This document shows, one piece after another, positions 34,065-41,287 of a DNA stretch of 64,000 nucleotides. The DNA is from CAVVDT01 sp963747005 (GTDB lineage: Bacteria; Pseudomonadota; Alphaproteobacteria; Rhizobiales; Aestuariivirgaceae): assembly GCA_963747005.1 (NCBI GenBank), contig CAVVDT010000015.1, positions 124,001-188,000 on the forward strand, written 5' to 3'. The translations under genes and the position numbers were made by a program. The notes below the pieces were generated by a model. It saw nothing but the letters and a program-made list of their open reading frames with translations, had not been told where the DNA came from and did not search any database. Each line of letters opens with the position of its first letter. The first letter of the stretch is position 1.

Positions 34065-35297
34065 TCACTGAACGACCGGCTGCTGCTGGTCCTGCTGCTC
34101 CTGCTTCTTTTTCTTCTTGTCGGTCTTGCCAACGGCCTGCGGCTGCTCGGTGGTCTTCTTCTGCAGCTTGTCCTGCTTCTTTTTCTTGCCCGACTGGTCG
34201 CCAGCCTGGGGCTGCTGGGTGGTGGTCTTCTGCAGCTTGTCCTGCTTCTTTTTCTTCTTGCCCGACTGGTCACCGGCCTGCGGCTGCTGGGTGGTCGGCT
34301 GCTGCACCTTTTCCTTCTTTTTCTTCTTGCCCGACTGGCCATTGGCCTGGGGCTGCTGGGTGGTGGTCTTCTGCACCTTGTCCTGCTTTTTCTTCTTCTT
34401 GCCCGACTGGTCAGCGGCGTTGGGCTGCTGGGTGGTCGGCTGCTGCGATGTGCCGACTTCCTTCTTGTGCCTGGCCTGCACCTCCTCGATCGGCTTGAGC
34501 TTGGGCTTGTGATCGCCGCCTTTCTTCACTTGCGGCGCAAACACCTGGATGGAATCGCCCTTCTGCCTGGTGCCCTTACCCAGAGTCCTGGCCTCGTCGA
34601 CCTTGTAGACCCGGACCCTCTTGTGGGTACGCTGCTCGACGAACTTGACGTCGATGACGTTGTTCACGATCACGTTGTTGACGATCCTCACCCCGCCAAC
34701 CGGGCGGGCGTCGCGCAAGTAGCCGTCGGCCCGGTGGCGGTCATGGATGACGACCCCGAACAGGTTCACCGACAGGAACGACTGCGACGGCACCACCTGC
34801 CAGTAGAAATCCGGCACCGTGCCGATGGTGACGCTGGCGCCGAATTCGTCGGGGTAGCCAACCGGCAGCGGTGCCCAGGCGACATAGCTGTCGGAACGGC
34901 GCCACGAAACCCACGCCGGTGCCCAGCGATGGCCGGGGACCCAATACCAGCCGATATTGTCGGCATGGCCCCAGCGGCCGTAGTGGTAGGTCGCCCAGCC
35001 GAATGGTTCGGCCGACACCCACATCCAGCCATAACGATGGGTGTAGGCCCAATGGCCCTGGGTGTAGGGCTGCCAGTTTGCGGGCCGTCGCGCCGGCACC
35101 CAGACGTCGCGGCCATCATAGGACACCCAGTCGCCATAGGGCGAAAGGCGATCATAGAAGGTGCCGAGATTGATCGAGACGCTGTCGTTGGCCGCGGCCT
35201 CTGCCGGCGTCGCAAGCGGGATGGACGCAGCAAGGGGAACCGCCAGCACCAGGGCGCCGGCGGCGGCGGAGTGTAACAGTAGGGCTTTGATTTTCAT
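34065..35297 (-). CDS. Secreted DUF6600-type protein with Lys/Gln-rich repeat tail
   Basis: A 410-aa protein. A signal peptide is followed by a Trp/Tyr-rich domain (about 40-200) with repeats built on WVSYDGRDVWVPARRPANW, GHWAYTHRYGWMWVS and GRWGHADNIGWYWVPGHRW, as in DUF6600 proteins. A linker (NNVIVNNVIDVKF) and then a 129-residue tail of five imperfect repeats with SGKKKKK, QDKLQK and TTTQQPQA elements follow. The tail is highly basic and likely disordered, perhaps binding polyanions in the envelope. ATG at 35297 follows GGAGAACGAAG. Confidence 0.8.
   Translation of the reverse strand: MKIKALLLHSAAAGALVLAVPLAASIPLATPAEAAANDSVSINLGTFYDRLSPYGDWVSYDGRDVWVPARRPANWQPYTQGHWAYTHRYGWMWVSAEPFGWATYHYGRWGHADNIGWYWVPGHRWAPAWVSWRRSDSYVAWAPLPVGYPDEFGASVTIGTVPDFYWQVVPSQSFLSVNLFGVVIHDRHRADGYLRDARPVGGVRIVNNVIVNNVIDVKFVEQRTHKRVRVYKVDEARTLGKGTRQKGDSIQVFAPQVKKGGDHKPKLKPIEEVQARHKKEVGTSQQPTTQQPNAADQSGKKKKKQDKVQKTTTQQPQANGQSGKKKKKEKVQQPTTQQPQAGDQSGKKKKKQDKLQKTTTQQPQAGDQSGKKKKQDKLQKKTTEQPQAVGKTDKKKKKQEQQDQQQPVVQ
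34068..34454 (-). repeat. Coding tandem repeats in the DUF6600 protein tail
   Basis: Five degenerate units of about 24 codons (QP-Q-A-x-x-Q-S-G-KKKKK-QDK-x-QK-TTTQ). DNA identity between the middle units is high, so copy number is likely to vary between strains. Confidence 0.85.
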
Positions 35298-35404
35298 CTT
35301 CGTTCTCCGTTGAATGAAAGTTACAGGTGGGTTGACGGCACAAAACGAGTGAGGCGTTGGATGTCGCCGTTGATGCTGGTGGCCGGCCGAGGCGGCGTTT
35401 GCTG

Positions 35405-35602
35405 TCACACCGCCAGGCAGGGCAGGAGAGCGCAGGGATCGATGACGGGCTCGGCCCTGGCCGGCCAGATCTGGTTTTTCTCGATGTTGGTCAAATGGGC
35501 CAGAGCGTAGGCGGCCCTCTCGCCATGCCAGAGATTCAGAACGACGATGCCGACGGCAAGGCTCAGCGTGATGGCTATTGCCAGCCCGATTGATCTGTTC
35601 AT
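35405..35602 (-). CDS. 65-aa membrane-anchored protein (cassette copy 1)
   Basis: Starts MNRSIGLAIAITLSLAVGIVV, a signal-anchor, followed by LNLWHGERAAYALAHLTNIEKNQIWPAR and a C-terminal CALLPCLAV. Its ATG overlaps the stop of the DUF3309 gene by 4 bp. A paralogue of identical length with the same arrangement lies at 49448-49645; LNLWH and LTNIEKNQIWP/MTNIEKNQIWP are conserved in both. No known family. Confidence 0.75.
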   Translation of the reverse strand: MNRSIGLAIAITLSLAVGIVVLNLWHGERAAYALAHLTNIEKNQIWPARAEPVIDPCALLPCLAV

Positions 35603-35763
35603 AGCCGGCCCGTCACAAGCAGCACCAAGACGACGATGAGAATGATGCCTATGACACTGACGCCGCCATGCCCGAAGCCGTAGCCGTAGCCCCCGAAGCG
35701 GCCGGAAAAGCCGCCCAGCAGAAAGATGATGAGAATGATGACGAGGATGAGTCCGAGTGACAT
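35599..35763 (-). CDS. DUF3309-type small membrane protein (cassette copy 1)
   Basis: A 54-aa protein, MSLGLILVIILIIFLLGGF, then a Gly/Tyr-rich turn (SGRFGGYGYGFGHGG) and a second helix (VSVIGIILIVVLVLLVTGRL). This hairpin is typical of the DUF3309 family of stress-associated alphaproteobacterial proteins. CAACAGGAGAAAAGTC precedes the ATG. It is coupled to the 65-aa gene and lies 78 bp after the 48-aa gene. Confidence 0.85.
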   Translation of the reverse strand: MSLGLILVIILIIFLLGGFSGRFGGYGYGFGHGGVSVIGIILIVVLVLLVTGRL

Positions 35764-35841
35764 GACTTTTCTCCTGTTGAAATTGCAAATGCCCTGTGGG
35801 CTGAGGCGCGCCAGCAAATGTTGAGGAGCGCCTTTGCGTAA

Positions 35842-35988
35842 CTAGTTTTTCTGGATGGTAATGCCGCTCTTTCCGACATTGACGTCGACGCCGGTCGAGT
35901 GGTGCTGGCGCTGGTAGGCCTGATAGCCCAGCACAGAGGTGGCTACGATCAGCCCGCCAACGAGGAGATACAGAAGATTCCGGTTCAT
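35842..35988 (-). CDS. 48-aa small membrane protein
   Basis: Starts MNRNLLYLLVGGLIVATSVLG with a single helix, then YQAYQRQHHSTGVDVNVGKSG and a short basic end. AAGGACGAAG lies just before the ATG at 35988. Very similar short proteins with a single helix and a terminal VNVGxxGxxI motif are common and unnamed in rhizobia. First gene of the 35405-35988 operon. Confidence 0.7.
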   Translation of the reverse strand: MNRNLLYLLVGGLIVATSVLGYQAYQRQHHSTGVDVNVGKSGITIQKN

Positions 35989-36138
35989 TTTCACTTCGTC
36001 CTTTGAGCATTTAACGGTCGACGAGTGTCGGCTTCGGGTTCTGCGGCGCAAGTCCAGAGCCGCGGCTTGAACGGGTTCGCCGTTCAGTGGATGATGCTGA
36101 ATAGCCCCCGCCACGAGGGGTGGCGGGGGCCGCCAAAG

Positions 36139-36176
36139 GTCTTTCCGAAAGGCGGGGGGGGAAAATCCGGAAAGAC
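36139..36176 (-). terminator. Terminator hairpin after csbD copy 1
   Basis: GTCTTTCCG and CGGAAAGAC form a 9-bp stem around a loop with a G8 run. The equivalent hairpin follows csbD copy 2 at 50397-50431, so it belongs to the duplicated unit. Confidence 0.65.
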
Positions 36177-36258
36177 GGGATGCGGGAACGTGAAAATCGC
36201 TCAAGGCGAGCGGGCCTGGCTGCCCGCGATCGCAGTCAGCAAGGCTTGGAAGGCACGG

Positions 36259-36432
36259 CTATTTCGATTTTAGTGCGTCCTTCAGACCGCCGACGGCGTT
36301 CTGGACCTTGCCCTCGATCTTGTCGGCCCGGCCGTCAGCTTCCAGTTTGGCGTCGCCGATCGCCTGGCCGAGCGCCTGCTTGGCGGCGCCCTTCAGTTGT
36401 TTGGCCGATCCCGCGACCCTGTCCCTGTCCAT
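36259..36432 (-). CDS. CsbD-family general stress protein (copy 1)
   Basis: A 57-aa CsbD-like protein: MDRDRVAGSAKQLKGAAKQA, then GDAKLEADGRADKIEGKVQN and GGLKDALKSK. CsbD proteins are small, hydrophilic helical stress proteins of unknown biochemistry, induced by general stress in many bacteria. ATG at 36432 has GTGGAGC upstream; a start nine codons earlier (MIKIVEHKN) is less likely. A Crp-type operator candidate lies 53 bp upstream. The second copy at 50522 differs at only a few residues. Confidence 0.85.
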   Translation of the reverse strand: MDRDRVAGSAKQLKGAAKQALGQAIGDAKLEADGRADKIEGKVQNAVGGLKDALKSK

Positions 36433-36484
36433 GTTTTTGTGCTCCACAATTTTGATCATAATAACCGGCTACGTTGCAGCAAAC

Positions 36485-36500
36485 TGTTCAATTTTGCTCA
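36485..36500 (-). promoter_or_regulatory. Candidate Crp/Fnr-type operator upstream of csbD copy 1
   Basis: TGAGCAAAATTGAACA on the minus strand agrees with the island palindrome TGTGCAATATTGCACA at 13 of 16 positions. Confidence 0.5.
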
Positions 36501-36688
36501 TGACCGTGGTGTGTGTGATGCAGAGAACCTCAATAGGAGGCTCGGGATCGTCGCCGTCTCAATCCCGCGTCTTGGCTGCAGTGTGATCCGAAAGGCGCAA
36601 GGCACCCTTCGGATACAATCATGCTGTGTCTTGTCGGAACCGCTCAGGTTCATCGCCTTGGATCGACCCGATCCAAGGCGATCCTGAT

Positions 36689-37150
36689 CTAGCGGCGAAC
36701 GCAACGGTGATGGCGGCCATCATAGCCCATGAACATGTCGGTCCGCGGGTTATATGAGCGGTAGTGGCTCCGGCACCAGTTCACATGGCGATTGCCACCA
36801 TAGACATGGGTGGGAATGGTGATCGCCACGCTCGGAACCAGCCACCACGGAGAGGCGTACCAGTAATTGCCATAATGATAGCCGTAACCGTTGCGGCGAT
36901 AACCGTAACGTCTGCCATGGCGATTGCGATCATAGCGCCGGTAGTGCCGCTGCTGCGAGTAGTGCTTCTTCCTGTATTCAACCTGCAATGCCAGGCTGCC
37001 GGATTGCGCGGCATCAGCGATTGCTATCTGTGCCGGCGCAGGCATCACGACTGCACCAGCCGCGCCCATCATAGCGAGTTGAACGCCGCCCGCGACAACC
37101 GCGGCCAATCCCATCAATTTCCATGAAAGCTTAGATATATTCATTTCCAT
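36689..37150 (-). CDS. BA14K-family secreted protein
   Basis: A 153-aa protein. The N-terminus is a signal peptide (LMGLAAVVAGGVQLAMMGAAGA). The middle is rich in Tyr, Arg and His (RRYDRNRHGRRYGYRRNGYGY). The end, VNWCRSHYRSYNPRTDMFMGYDGRHHRC, is the BA14K motif with its two Cys. BA14K was described as a lectin-like immunoreactive Brucella protein. It is divergent from the Crp/Fnr gene, with the perfect palindrome at 37272 in between. A small fragment of a second copy remains at 50958-51022. Confidence 0.85.
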   Translation of the reverse strand: MEMNISKLSWKLMGLAAVVAGGVQLAMMGAAGAVVMPAPAQIAIADAAQSGSLALQVEYRKKHYSQQRHYRRYDRNRHGRRYGYRRNGYGYHYGNYWYASPWWLVPSVAITIPTHVYGGNRHVNWCRSHYRSYNPRTDMFMGYDGRHHRCVRR

Positions 37151-37271
37151 ACCTCGTTGAAACTTGTGTGTTCCAGTTTATACATATGGTGTTAGTTTTG
37201 ATAATTACAATGTGACAAAATATTAAACACCGGTTTGTGAATTTATAATTGCATAATACCTAGTTCAATTG

Positions 37272-37287
37272 TGTGCAATATTGCACA
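37272..37287. promoter_or_regulatory. Perfect 16-bp palindrome, candidate Crp/Fnr autoregulatory operator
   Basis: TGTGCAATATTGCACA is its own reverse complement and has the TGTG-N8-CACA geometry of CRP sites. It lies 222 bp upstream of the Crp/Fnr gene start and 121 bp upstream of the divergent BA14K gene. The surrounding 359-bp intergenic region is AT-rich and has no gene. Confidence 0.65.
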
Positions 37288-37509
37288 GAATGGGAACGGG
37301 TATGGGCCTACCGTCGACACTCAAATGGCTTTAGACTCAAAGGTTGCGAAGATCGAGCGCCGGGTCGTCATTGAGATTGCCCAGGTGACCCGGCATGGCG
37401 CTCATTCACATGCTGCAATCGAGCCATTTGCTTGACCTGCATATCGGACGTGCCCCTGGGGGTGATATGTCAGGTGCAAATTCGGAAATCGCCAGAAACG
37501 AGAAACGTG

Positions 37510-38181
37510 ATGGATTTGGAAGTTGGACCGGCATTTGACCCCAAGGTCTTTCTAGCCAAGATCGGTATTGGCCACAGCACGACCAAGTACGGCAAAGGAG
37601 ACATCGTCTATGCGCAAGGCGACGTTGCCGATGCGGTGTTCTACATCAAGAAGGGCAAGGTGAAGGTCAGCGTCGTTTCCGAGCAGGGCAAGGAAGCGGT
37701 AATTGCCATCCTCAACAGCGAGGACTTCTTCGGCGAGGGCTGTATCGCTGCCCAGACACGGCGCATGGCGACGGCTTCGGCGATGACGGACTGCACCATC
37801 GTGCGTCTGGACAAGGCTGCCATTGTCCGGGTGATCCATACCGAACCGGCGTTTTCGGAACTGTTCATTGCCCATCTTCTGGCTCGCGCCATCCGGACCG
37901 AGGCGGACCTGGTTGACCAGTTGTTCAACTCCAGCGAAAAGCGCCTTGCGCGGCTGCTGCTACTGCTGGCCAACTTCGGCAAGGAGACAAAGCCGGAGCC
38001 GATCATCGCCAAGATCAGCCAGGAGACGCTGGCGGAAATGATCGGGACGACCCGGGCCCGCGTCAGCTTTTTCATGAACAAGTTCCGCAAGCTGGGTTTC
38101 ATCGAGTACAATGGCGGCATCGAGATCCACCCTTCGTTGCTCAACGTGGTGCTGCACGACCAATCGCCGGGCGAGGATTGA
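37510..38181 (+). CDS. Crp/Fnr-family transcriptional regulator
   Basis: A 223-aa regulator. The cyclic-nucleotide-binding-like domain covers 20-115, with FGEGCIAAQTRRMATASA in place of the phosphate-binding cassette. A dimerisation helix runs about 115-140, and the winged HTH is at 168-205 with recognition helix TTRARVSFFMNKFRKLGFIEY. Only Cys78 and Cys95 are present, so no FNR-type iron-sulfur cluster. The recognition helix differs from classical CRP (RETVGR), so its operator should differ too. Start ATG at 37510 is chosen from the family length. It lies in the centre of the stress module. Confidence 0.88.
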   Translation: MDLEVGPAFDPKVFLAKIGIGHSTTKYGKGDIVYAQGDVADAVFYIKKGKVKVSVVSEQGKEAVIAILNSEDFFGEGCIAAQTRRMATASAMTDCTIVRLDKAAIVRVIHTEPAFSELFIAHLLARAIRTEADLVDQLFNSSEKRLARLLLLLANFGKETKPEPIIAKISQETLAEMIGTTRARVSFFMNKFRKLGFIEYNGGIEIHPSLLNVVLHDQSPGED

Positions 38182-38267
38182 ACGCGCCGGGTTCGGGTCT
38201 CCCGGGGTCCGCCCCCGCGACCGATAGCTGACGGCAGCGGAGATGCGATCCTCAAACTCTCCCGTGT

Positions 38268-38283
38268 AGAGCAAAATTGCACA
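38268..38283 (+). promoter_or_regulatory. Candidate Crp/Fnr-type operator upstream of the EF-hand-like gene
   Basis: AGAGCAAAATTGCACA matches the palindrome at 37272 at 13 of 16 positions. It is 114 bp upstream of the start at 38398. Confidence 0.5.
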
Positions 38284-38397
38284 GTCACGATTTTGGCAGG
38301 GGCCTAGCCTCATGCCTACCGACCAGCACGCCGGCTTGTTCCATCTTATATGTTCGACGCCATGGCGGCTTAACCGATAACCCCAGGAAGACACACC

Positions 38398-38667
38398 ATG
38401 AAGACGCTCTTGTTAGTAGCTTCTGCAATGACGCTGGCGATTGGCATCTCAGCACCGGCTTTTGCACAGACCAGTGCGGCCGACTGCACCGCGATGTTCG
38501 CGAAGGTCGATGCCGACGGCGCCGGATCGATCAGCGGCGATGCGGCCAAACCGTATGTCGATGCCATGACCAAGGCCGCCATGAAGACGGCCACCGACGG
38601 CACGATCACCGCAGACGAGTTCGCGACCGCCTGCCAGAGCGATACCTTCAAGGGTATGGCCGAGTAA
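38398..38667 (+). CDS. Small secreted EF-hand-like protein
   Basis: An 89-aa protein. The signal peptide is MKTLLLVASAMTLAIGISAPAFA. The mature part contains two EF-hand-like segments, FAKVDADGAGSISGDAAKPYV and TATDGTITADEFATAC, and two Cys that could pair. It may bind calcium, but the loops are not canonical (Ala and Gly at some ligand positions). AGGAAGACACACC lies before the ATG. A factor-independent terminator follows. Confidence 0.75.
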   Translation: MKTLLLVASAMTLAIGISAPAFAQTSAADCTAMFAKVDADGAGSISGDAAKPYVDAMTKAAMKTATDGTITADEFATACQSDTFKGMAE

Positions 38668-38703
38668 ATAGGCCCTTCCCGAAGTCCAGGCCTTCGCACC
38701 ACC

Positions 38704-38740
38704 GGCGTTCGTGGAGTCCGCTCCACGGGCGCCCTTTTTT
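38704..38740 (+). terminator. Rho-independent terminator
   Basis: The stem GTGGAG/CTCCAC, extended by GGCG/CGCC pairs, is followed by six T. It ends the transcript of the EF-hand-like gene. Confidence 0.8.
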
Positions 38741-38775
38741 CGGCTGCCACAAGGCGATTGAAATGAGGAATCATC

Positions 38776-39366
38776 ATGTCTCGACTTGAGGCGATCATGC
38801 TGGTGGCGCTGGGCTTTGTCCTGGCCACACTGATTGCGTTGTTTGTCGGTCGCGGCATGTGGGCGCTTGCGATCAAGGCCTCGAGGCGAGGCGAGGAGCG
38901 TGACCGGCCATCCGAGCTTGCCCGCGTTCAAGCAGACCGCGACCAGCTAAGGGCCGAGTGCGCCATCCTGTCGCGCAAATTTGAACTGCGCTTGAAAGAT
39001 ATCAAATCCCGGCTGGCGGAGCAGGCGGCTGAAATTTCGCGCAATCGCAACCGCATCGAACGCCTGCTGGAGGACATCGATGCGCGCGACGTGGCGGTCA
39101 ACAGGGCAAATGCCGATCTTGAGGCAAACAGCGCCCAACTCGAACTCCTGGAGGCCAGGCTTGCCCATCGCACCGCCAGCTTGCAAAAGCTCGAGGAACA
39201 GCTTGGTGATCGCGACAAGGTCATCAACGGCAGGCACCTCGAACTGACCGTGTCCCACGCCCTGAACGGCCGACCGCGATCGCCAGATCGACGCGCTGCA
39301 CGCCACGGCGGCCGACCCAGAAGCCACATCCGCCGGCAACGAAGCGGAATCCGCCTCGGCCGATGA
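38776..39366 (+). CDS. Membrane-anchored coiled-coil protein, C-terminus probably frameshifted
   Basis: A 196-aa frame. One membrane helix (residues 6-33) is followed by a coiled coil (about 45-150) rich in Arg, Glu and Leu heptads. After ELTVSHALNGR the frame turns Arg/Pro-rich and non-coding in appearance. In the next frame the text runs on as DRDRQIDALHATAADPEATS and ends with TGA at 39400, so one extra G near 39267 probably truncates the true gene (38776-39402). GAGGAATCATC precedes the ATG. Function unknown; the layout recalls cell-envelope coiled-coil proteins. Confidence 0.65.
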   Translation: MSRLEAIMLVALGFVLATLIALFVGRGMWALAIKASRRGEERDRPSELARVQADRDQLRAECAILSRKFELRLKDIKSRLAEQAAEISRNRNRIERLLEDIDARDVAVNRANADLEANSAQLELLEARLAHRTASLQKLEEQLGDRDKVINGRHLELTVSHALNGRPRSPDRRAARHGGRPRSHIRRQRSGIRLGR

Positions 39367-39470
39367 ATGGCGCATCGCGCATGGATCTTCACTCACATCC
39401 TGACAAGCTTGTCGTGCCACCACAGCCTGGCCTCCTTGCGGGTGTTCTTGCCTTGGCCGACCCTTTGGTG

Positions 39471-39486
39471 TGAGCAATTCTGCACA
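39471..39486 (+). promoter_or_regulatory. Candidate Crp/Fnr-type operator upstream of rpoH
   Basis: TGAGCAATTCTGCACA, 103 bp upstream of the sigma factor start, agrees with the palindrome at 37272 at 13 of 16 positions. The 20-nt stretch from GTGAGC through CAGACC is identical to that upstream of the GlsB gene at 40538. Confidence 0.6.
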
Positions 39487-39589
39487 GACCTCCTTCGAGA
39501 AAAGGTGTATTCTGAATCAAATAACTAACGTAGGGGTGTCGAAGCGGCATTGAATATCGCTGCCATCCCAAACCTGACAGGGAACCAAA

Positions 39590-40483
39590 ATGGCCAGGAC
39601 AGCTAGATCCAATCTGCCGTCGATCACCGCCGGCGAAGGCGGTCTCAACCGCTATCACGTCGAGATACGCCGCTTTCCCATGCTGCGGCCGGATGAGGAA
39701 TACACCCTCGCCAAGCAATGGCGCGAGGACGGCGACCGCGAGGCCGCCCATCGGCTGGTCACCAGCCACCTGCGCCTGGTGGCCAAGATCGCGATGGGCT
39801 ATCGCGGCTACGGCCTGCCGGTTGCTGAAATCATCTCCGAAGGCAATGTCGGCCTCATGCAGGCCGTCAAGCGCTTCGAACCGGAGCGCGGCTTTCGCCT
39901 GGCGACCTATGCCATGTGGTGGATCAAGGCCTCGATTCATGAGTTCATCCTGCGCTCCTTGTCGCTGGTCAAGATGGGAACCACCGCCAGCCAGAAGAAA
40001 CTGTTCTTCAACCTGAGGAAGGTGAAGGGACATATCCAGGCACTGGAAGACGGCGATCTGCGCCCCGATCAGGTGAGCGAGATCGCCACCCGGCTGAGCG
40101 TGCCCGAGGAAGACGTCATCTCCATGAACCGCCGCCTGTCGGGCGATGTCTCGCTCAATTCACCCATCAGGGCCGATGCCGAAGGCGAATGGCAGGACTG
40201 GCTGGTCGATGATACCGACAGCCAAGAGACCGTCCTTGCCGAAAGCGAGGAACTGCAGCAGCGCAGGGGCCTTCTCAACAAGGCCATGGGCAAGCTCAAC
40301 GACCGCGAACGCCGCATCTTCAAGGCCCGCCGCCTCGCCGAGGACCCCCTGACGCTGGAAGACCTCTCGAAGGAATTCGGCGTGTCGCGCGAGCGCATTC
40401 GCCAGGTCGAGGTACATGCCTTCAGGAAGGTGCAAAAGTCCATGCGCACCACCATGCGCGAGACTATTGAAGCCGCGGCCTGA
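39590..40483 (+). CDS. rpoH: RNA polymerase sigma-32-type factor (RpoH family)
   Basis: A 297-aa group-3 sigma factor. Region 2 is complete: LRLVAKIAMGYRGYGLPVAEIISEGNVGLMQAVKRFEPERGFRLATYAMWWIKASIHEFIL. The RpoH box region and region 4.2 (TLEDLSKEFGVSRERIRQVEVHAFRKVQ) are intact. It directs transcription of heat-shock-type promoters. Alphaproteobacteria often carry two or more RpoH paralogues; being in an island with other stress genes, this is probably an extra copy. The plus-strand gene has its own promoter region with the shared operator motif. Confidence 0.92.
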   Translation: MARTARSNLPSITAGEGGLNRYHVEIRRFPMLRPDEEYTLAKQWREDGDREAAHRLVTSHLRLVAKIAMGYRGYGLPVAEIISEGNVGLMQAVKRFEPERGFRLATYAMWWIKASIHEFILRSLSLVKMGTTASQKKLFFNLRKVKGHIQALEDGDLRPDQVSEIATRLSVPEEDVISMNRRLSGDVSLNSPIRADAEGEWQDWLVDDTDSQETVLAESEELQQRRGLLNKAMGKLNDRERRIFKARRLAEDPLTLEDLSKEFGVSRERIRQVEVHAFRKVQKSMRTTMRETIEAAA

Positions 40484-40537
40484 TCGGCGAACCGACGCAA
40501 TTGCCGGATCATGGACGGTTGGGCCGGCCCCATGAAG

Positions 40538-40553
40538 TGAGCAATTCTGCACA
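40538..40553 (+). promoter_or_regulatory. Candidate Crp/Fnr-type operator upstream of the GlsB/YeaQ gene
   Basis: TGAGCAATTCTGCACA, identical to the site at 39471 and flanked by the same AGACC, 81 bp upstream of the start at 40635. Confidence 0.6.
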
Positions 40554-40634
40554 GACCCGGCGCGCGTCTCCAGCTAGCGTGCAGCTTGGGTTTGGCATCG
40601 GTGCGGTTGGCATACGATTTCGAAGGATGCGAAA

Positions 40635-40925
40635 ATGAACATGTCGGGCGAAAGTCTGCTCATCATATTGGTCGTCGGCCTGGTTGCCGGCTGGCTGGCC
40701 GGCCAGATCGTGCAAGGTACAGGGTTGGGGATCATCGGCGATATCGTCGTTGGCATTCTCGGCGCCTTCATCGGTAGCTGGGTGCTGCCTCGGCTCGGCA
40801 TCCATCTCGGATCGGGAATTGTCTCTGCGATCATCAACGCCACCATTGGCGCCATCATCCTGCTCTTCGCCATCAGGCTGGCTCGCGGCGGCGGCGGCTG
40901 GCGCGGCAGATGGGCCAGGCGCTGA
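40635..40925 (+). CDS. GlsB/YeaQ/YmgE family stress-response membrane protein
   Basis: A 96-aa protein with three hydrophobic helices. LLIILVVGLVAGWLAGQIVQGTGLGIIGDIVVGILGAFIGSWV is the family (transglycosylase-associated) signature with its Gly-zipper spacing. The C-terminus is Arg/Gly-rich (RGGGGWRGRWARR). Family members respond to acid and general stress; the mechanism is unknown. It is followed 45 bp later by a DUF1488 gene on the same strand. Confidence 0.88.
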   Translation: MNMSGESLLIILVVGLVAGWLAGQIVQGTGLGIIGDIVVGILGAFIGSWVLPRLGIHLGSGIVSAIINATIGAIILLFAIRLARGGGGWRGRWARR

Positions 40926-40970
40926 TGTCTTCGACACCGCGGGCTGTTGCGCCTATGGTCGCATCGTAGA

Positions 40971-41237
40971 ATGGCGATCGAATTTCCCAATGTCAGCCGC
41001 AGGTTCGATGCGACGCGGCGCTGCGTTCGTTTTTCCGGCTATGACGGCGCCATGGAAAAGTCGTTTTTCATCGAGCAGGAAGCGATCTGGCACCTGCACT
41101 CGGAATCGACGCAGGACGAAAGGGCCCTGCTCGATGCCTTCGATCGGCATCGCGATCGCATCTATGCGATTGCCGCCCGGGTCTACGGCAAACGCCGCGA
41201 AGGCTCCTACACCCTGACAGCCGCCGACTTCAAATAA
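40971..41237 (+). CDS. DUF1488 family protein
   Basis: An 88-aa protein: MAIEFPNVSRRFDATRRCVRFSGYDGAMEKSFFIEQEAI and a helical C-terminal half with FDRHRDRIYAIAARVYGKRREGSYTLTAADF. This is the DUF1488 layout; no function is known. I use the ATG at 40971 rather than one eight codons earlier because MAIEFP is the conserved start. It converges with the AI-2E-type gene; a palindromic hairpin at 41253 separates them. Confidence 0.8.
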   Translation: MAIEFPNVSRRFDATRRCVRFSGYDGAMEKSFFIEQEAIWHLHSESTQDERALLDAFDRHRDRIYAIAARVYGKRREGSYTLTAADFK

Positions 41238-41252
41238 AGCTGCAACACGCAT

Positions 41253-41275
41253 GTCCGGTTCATATGAAGCCGGAC
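41253..41275. terminator. Bidirectional hairpin between convergent genes
   Basis: GTCCGGTTCATATGAAGCCGGAC is nearly a perfect palindrome lying between the DUF1488 and AI-2E-type stop codons. Confidence 0.55.
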
Positions 41276-41287
41276 CGAAAGTCCCCG

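Noticed and set aside
34117..34512. Plus-strand frame with Phe/Leu/Trp-rich repeats resembling a multi-pass membrane protein
   Set aside because: It is the antisense of the Lys/Gln-rich repeat tail (lysine codons read as Phe/Leu in reverse); no ribosome site, and the minus-strand gene has a signal peptide and a known domain.
35405..37150. The cassette as a toxin-antitoxin or contact-dependent system of small proteins
   Set aside because: DUF3309, CsbD and BA14K are known stress or envelope families; no toxin-like fold or antitoxin DNA-binding motif is seen.
38370..38931. Minus-strand frames opposite the EF-hand-like gene
   Set aside because: The plus-strand gene has a signal peptide, ribosome site and terminator; the opposite frames have none.
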